A stretch of 64,000 nt of DNA, taken from DASQHW01 sp963837155 (lineage in GTDB: Bacteria > Actinomycetota > Acidimicrobiia > IMCC26256 > PALSA-610). The stretch lies in assembly GCA_963837155.1 (NCBI GenBank), contig CAWIMB010000002.1, positions 3,720,001 through 3,784,000 on the forward strand, read 5' to 3'. The position numbers and the translations under genes were made by a program. Every line of letters starts with the position of its first letter. The first letter of the stretch is position 1. Under the pieces are notes generated by a model that was not told where the DNA came from, made no database searches, and saw only the letters and a list, made by a program, of their open reading frames with translations. This document shows, in pieces, positions 63,196 to 64,000 of the stretch.

Positions 63196-64000
63196 GGCGC
63201 ATCTCTTGCGCGGCCGACACGACAACGCGCCCGTCGCGATCACGCATCACCCCCCGGAGCAGCCCGCGGCCTCCGGCGTTGACGAGCGAGTGGACGTCGT
63301 AGAACAACCATTCGTCGGCGCGCGCCGGGCGGTGGAACCAGACGGCATGGTCCAGACTCACCATGCCTTGTGTATCTCCGTCGAGGTGCAGCGGGCGACC
63401 ACCGATGCCAGTCCAGTCGGTTGCGAAGCCGAGCAATGCGGTGTGGAGGTGCGGATCGTCGGGCAGCTCGGCCGGTATCCGAAACCACATCCGGTGCGTC
63501 GACTCGCGGGTACCGTCCTCGGCCGGAGGCGTCGGACCAACCCAACCCGCGACCCACGCGCCCGGCCCTTGCTCGACCGGGAGCTCGGTCGGCGGCGGGA
63601 CGTCGCGCCGGCCCGGCAGGTCGTACACGTAGGCGTCCGCGTCGTCCGTGTCCTCCGTGAACGAGAACGACATGTCGAGCACCGGCTTGCCGTCCTGGGT
63701 CGCCTCGAGGTTGCGCGCCGCGAACGTGCGTCCCTCCCGCAGCGCGCGGACCCGATACGTGACCTGCCTCAACGCGTTGACCGGCCGCAGAAAGTACGCG
63801 TGCAGCGAATGGAGCCGGCGCCCCTCGGGCGCGTCCCGGGTGGCGGCGATGATCGCCTGCCGCGATGACGAAACCGCCAAAGAGATAGTCGCCGAACCAC
63901 GCCGGCACGTGACCGTGCCAAACGTCGGTGCCTTCGTCGCTCGGTTCGACGGTCAGGAAGTCGAGCGTCTCGGACAGCGCCCCAGCGATGTCGAAGGCGG
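63173..64000 (-). CDS. tesB: Acyl-CoA thioesterase II (TesB-like), N-terminus beyond the window
   Basis: About 276 residues in view, running off the right edge. HVPAWFGDYLFGGFVIA and QAIIAATRDAPEGRRLHSLH, then AYFLRPV, form the first hot-dog domain; DLPGRRDVPP, RTESTHRMWFRIP-like residues and the Asp of LDHAVWFHRPARADEWLFYD, with GGRGLLRGVMRDRDGRVV, form the second. TesB enzymes hydrolyse medium- and long-chain acyl-CoA. The frame changes near 63862 by one surplus G between FVIA and QAII. It converges on the CoxL gene with a 23-base overlap. Confidence 0.85.

Noticed and set aside
1..64000. Search for tRNA, rRNA, riboswitch and CRISPR features in spacers
   Set aside because: Spacers over 60 bases were read; no cloverleaf, CCA-type end, repeat-spacer array or known riboswitch core was seen by eye. 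A covariance-model scan could still find small RNAs.

Overview
The window is visibly GC-rich and densely packed. It looks like a chromosomal segment from a soil- or water-type Actinomycetota. The clues are two LLM-class (F420/FMN-type) oxidoreductases, two GAF-ANTAR regulators, a PE-Pol LigD-like repair protein, STAND/WD40 signalling, many SDR, amidohydrolase and sulfotransferase genes, frequent GTG starts, and a recurrent TANNNT box six or seven bases before the start codon (leaderless transcription). An Acidimicrobiia-like lineage is a guess from gene content. I see no rRNA, tRNA or CRISPR. The only transposon trace is the first 42 residues of a TnpB at the left edge. At least 18 frame breaks and one in-frame stop interrupt otherwise well-conserved genes while their neighbours are clean. 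That fits an indel-rich (probably long-read) assembly better than wholesale gene decay, so I describe broken genes as one locus each.

Layout. 1-1.8 kb: TnpB start, a gene fragment, an SDR, and the intact paralogue of the fragment (RHH-tailed protein). 1.8-6.5 kb, minus: LigD-like PE-Pol protein, small membrane protein, DinG/XPD-type helicase, SRPBCC protein. 6.5-7.5 kb: 2OG-Fe(II) oxygenase and a strong bidirectional terminator. 7.5-11.1 kb, minus: a three-gene phosphorelay (PAS kinase, HDOD regulator, regulator with degenerate HD-GYP). 11.2-16.1 kb, minus: amidase, alpha/beta hydrolase, large secreted hydrolase-like protein. 16.2-19.9 kb: MaoC hydratase, BKACE plus LLM oxidoreductase, APH-like kinase. 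19.9-24.1 kb, plus: D-aminoacylase, RibD-like reductase, STAS and two GAF-ANTAR proteins. 24.2-28.6 kb: HTH regulator with basic tail, molybdopterin oxidoreductase plus HxlR regulator, LLM oxidoreductase. 28.6-29.0 kb: a deletion scar joining fragments of two divergent genes. 29-38.3 kb: MASE1-SpoIIE phosphatase, CASTOR/POLLUX-like channel, small acidic protein, DUF5996, DsbA-like protein, MarR plus MFS exporter, catalase. 38.4-42.7 kb: coiled-coil protein 1, GNAT, FtsX-type permease.

42.8-54 kb is one long rightward run: a second D-aminoacylase coupled to a TauD-like oxygenase, then a leaderless cyclase-STAND-WD40 giant gene two bases from an alkylsulfatase-like MBL gene, a PAPS sulfotransferase, a Gfo/Idh oxidoreductase and an SDR, the last four overlapping. 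This is the best candidate for an undescribed functional unit: a nucleotide-signalling sensor tied to sulfate-ester and redox metabolism. 54-58.5 kb holds a VOC protein and two divergent secreted beta-propeller paralogues sharing a distinctive motif. 58.5-64 kb holds coiled-coil protein 2, whose upstream region matches that of protein 1 closely, then an MBL hydrolase, a CoxL-type molybdenum hydroxylase subunit and a TesB thioesterase cut by the right edge.

Starts were chosen from ribosome-binding sites, leaderless -10 boxes and family length. Boundaries at frame breaks are approximate, and short-site positions may be off by a base or so.
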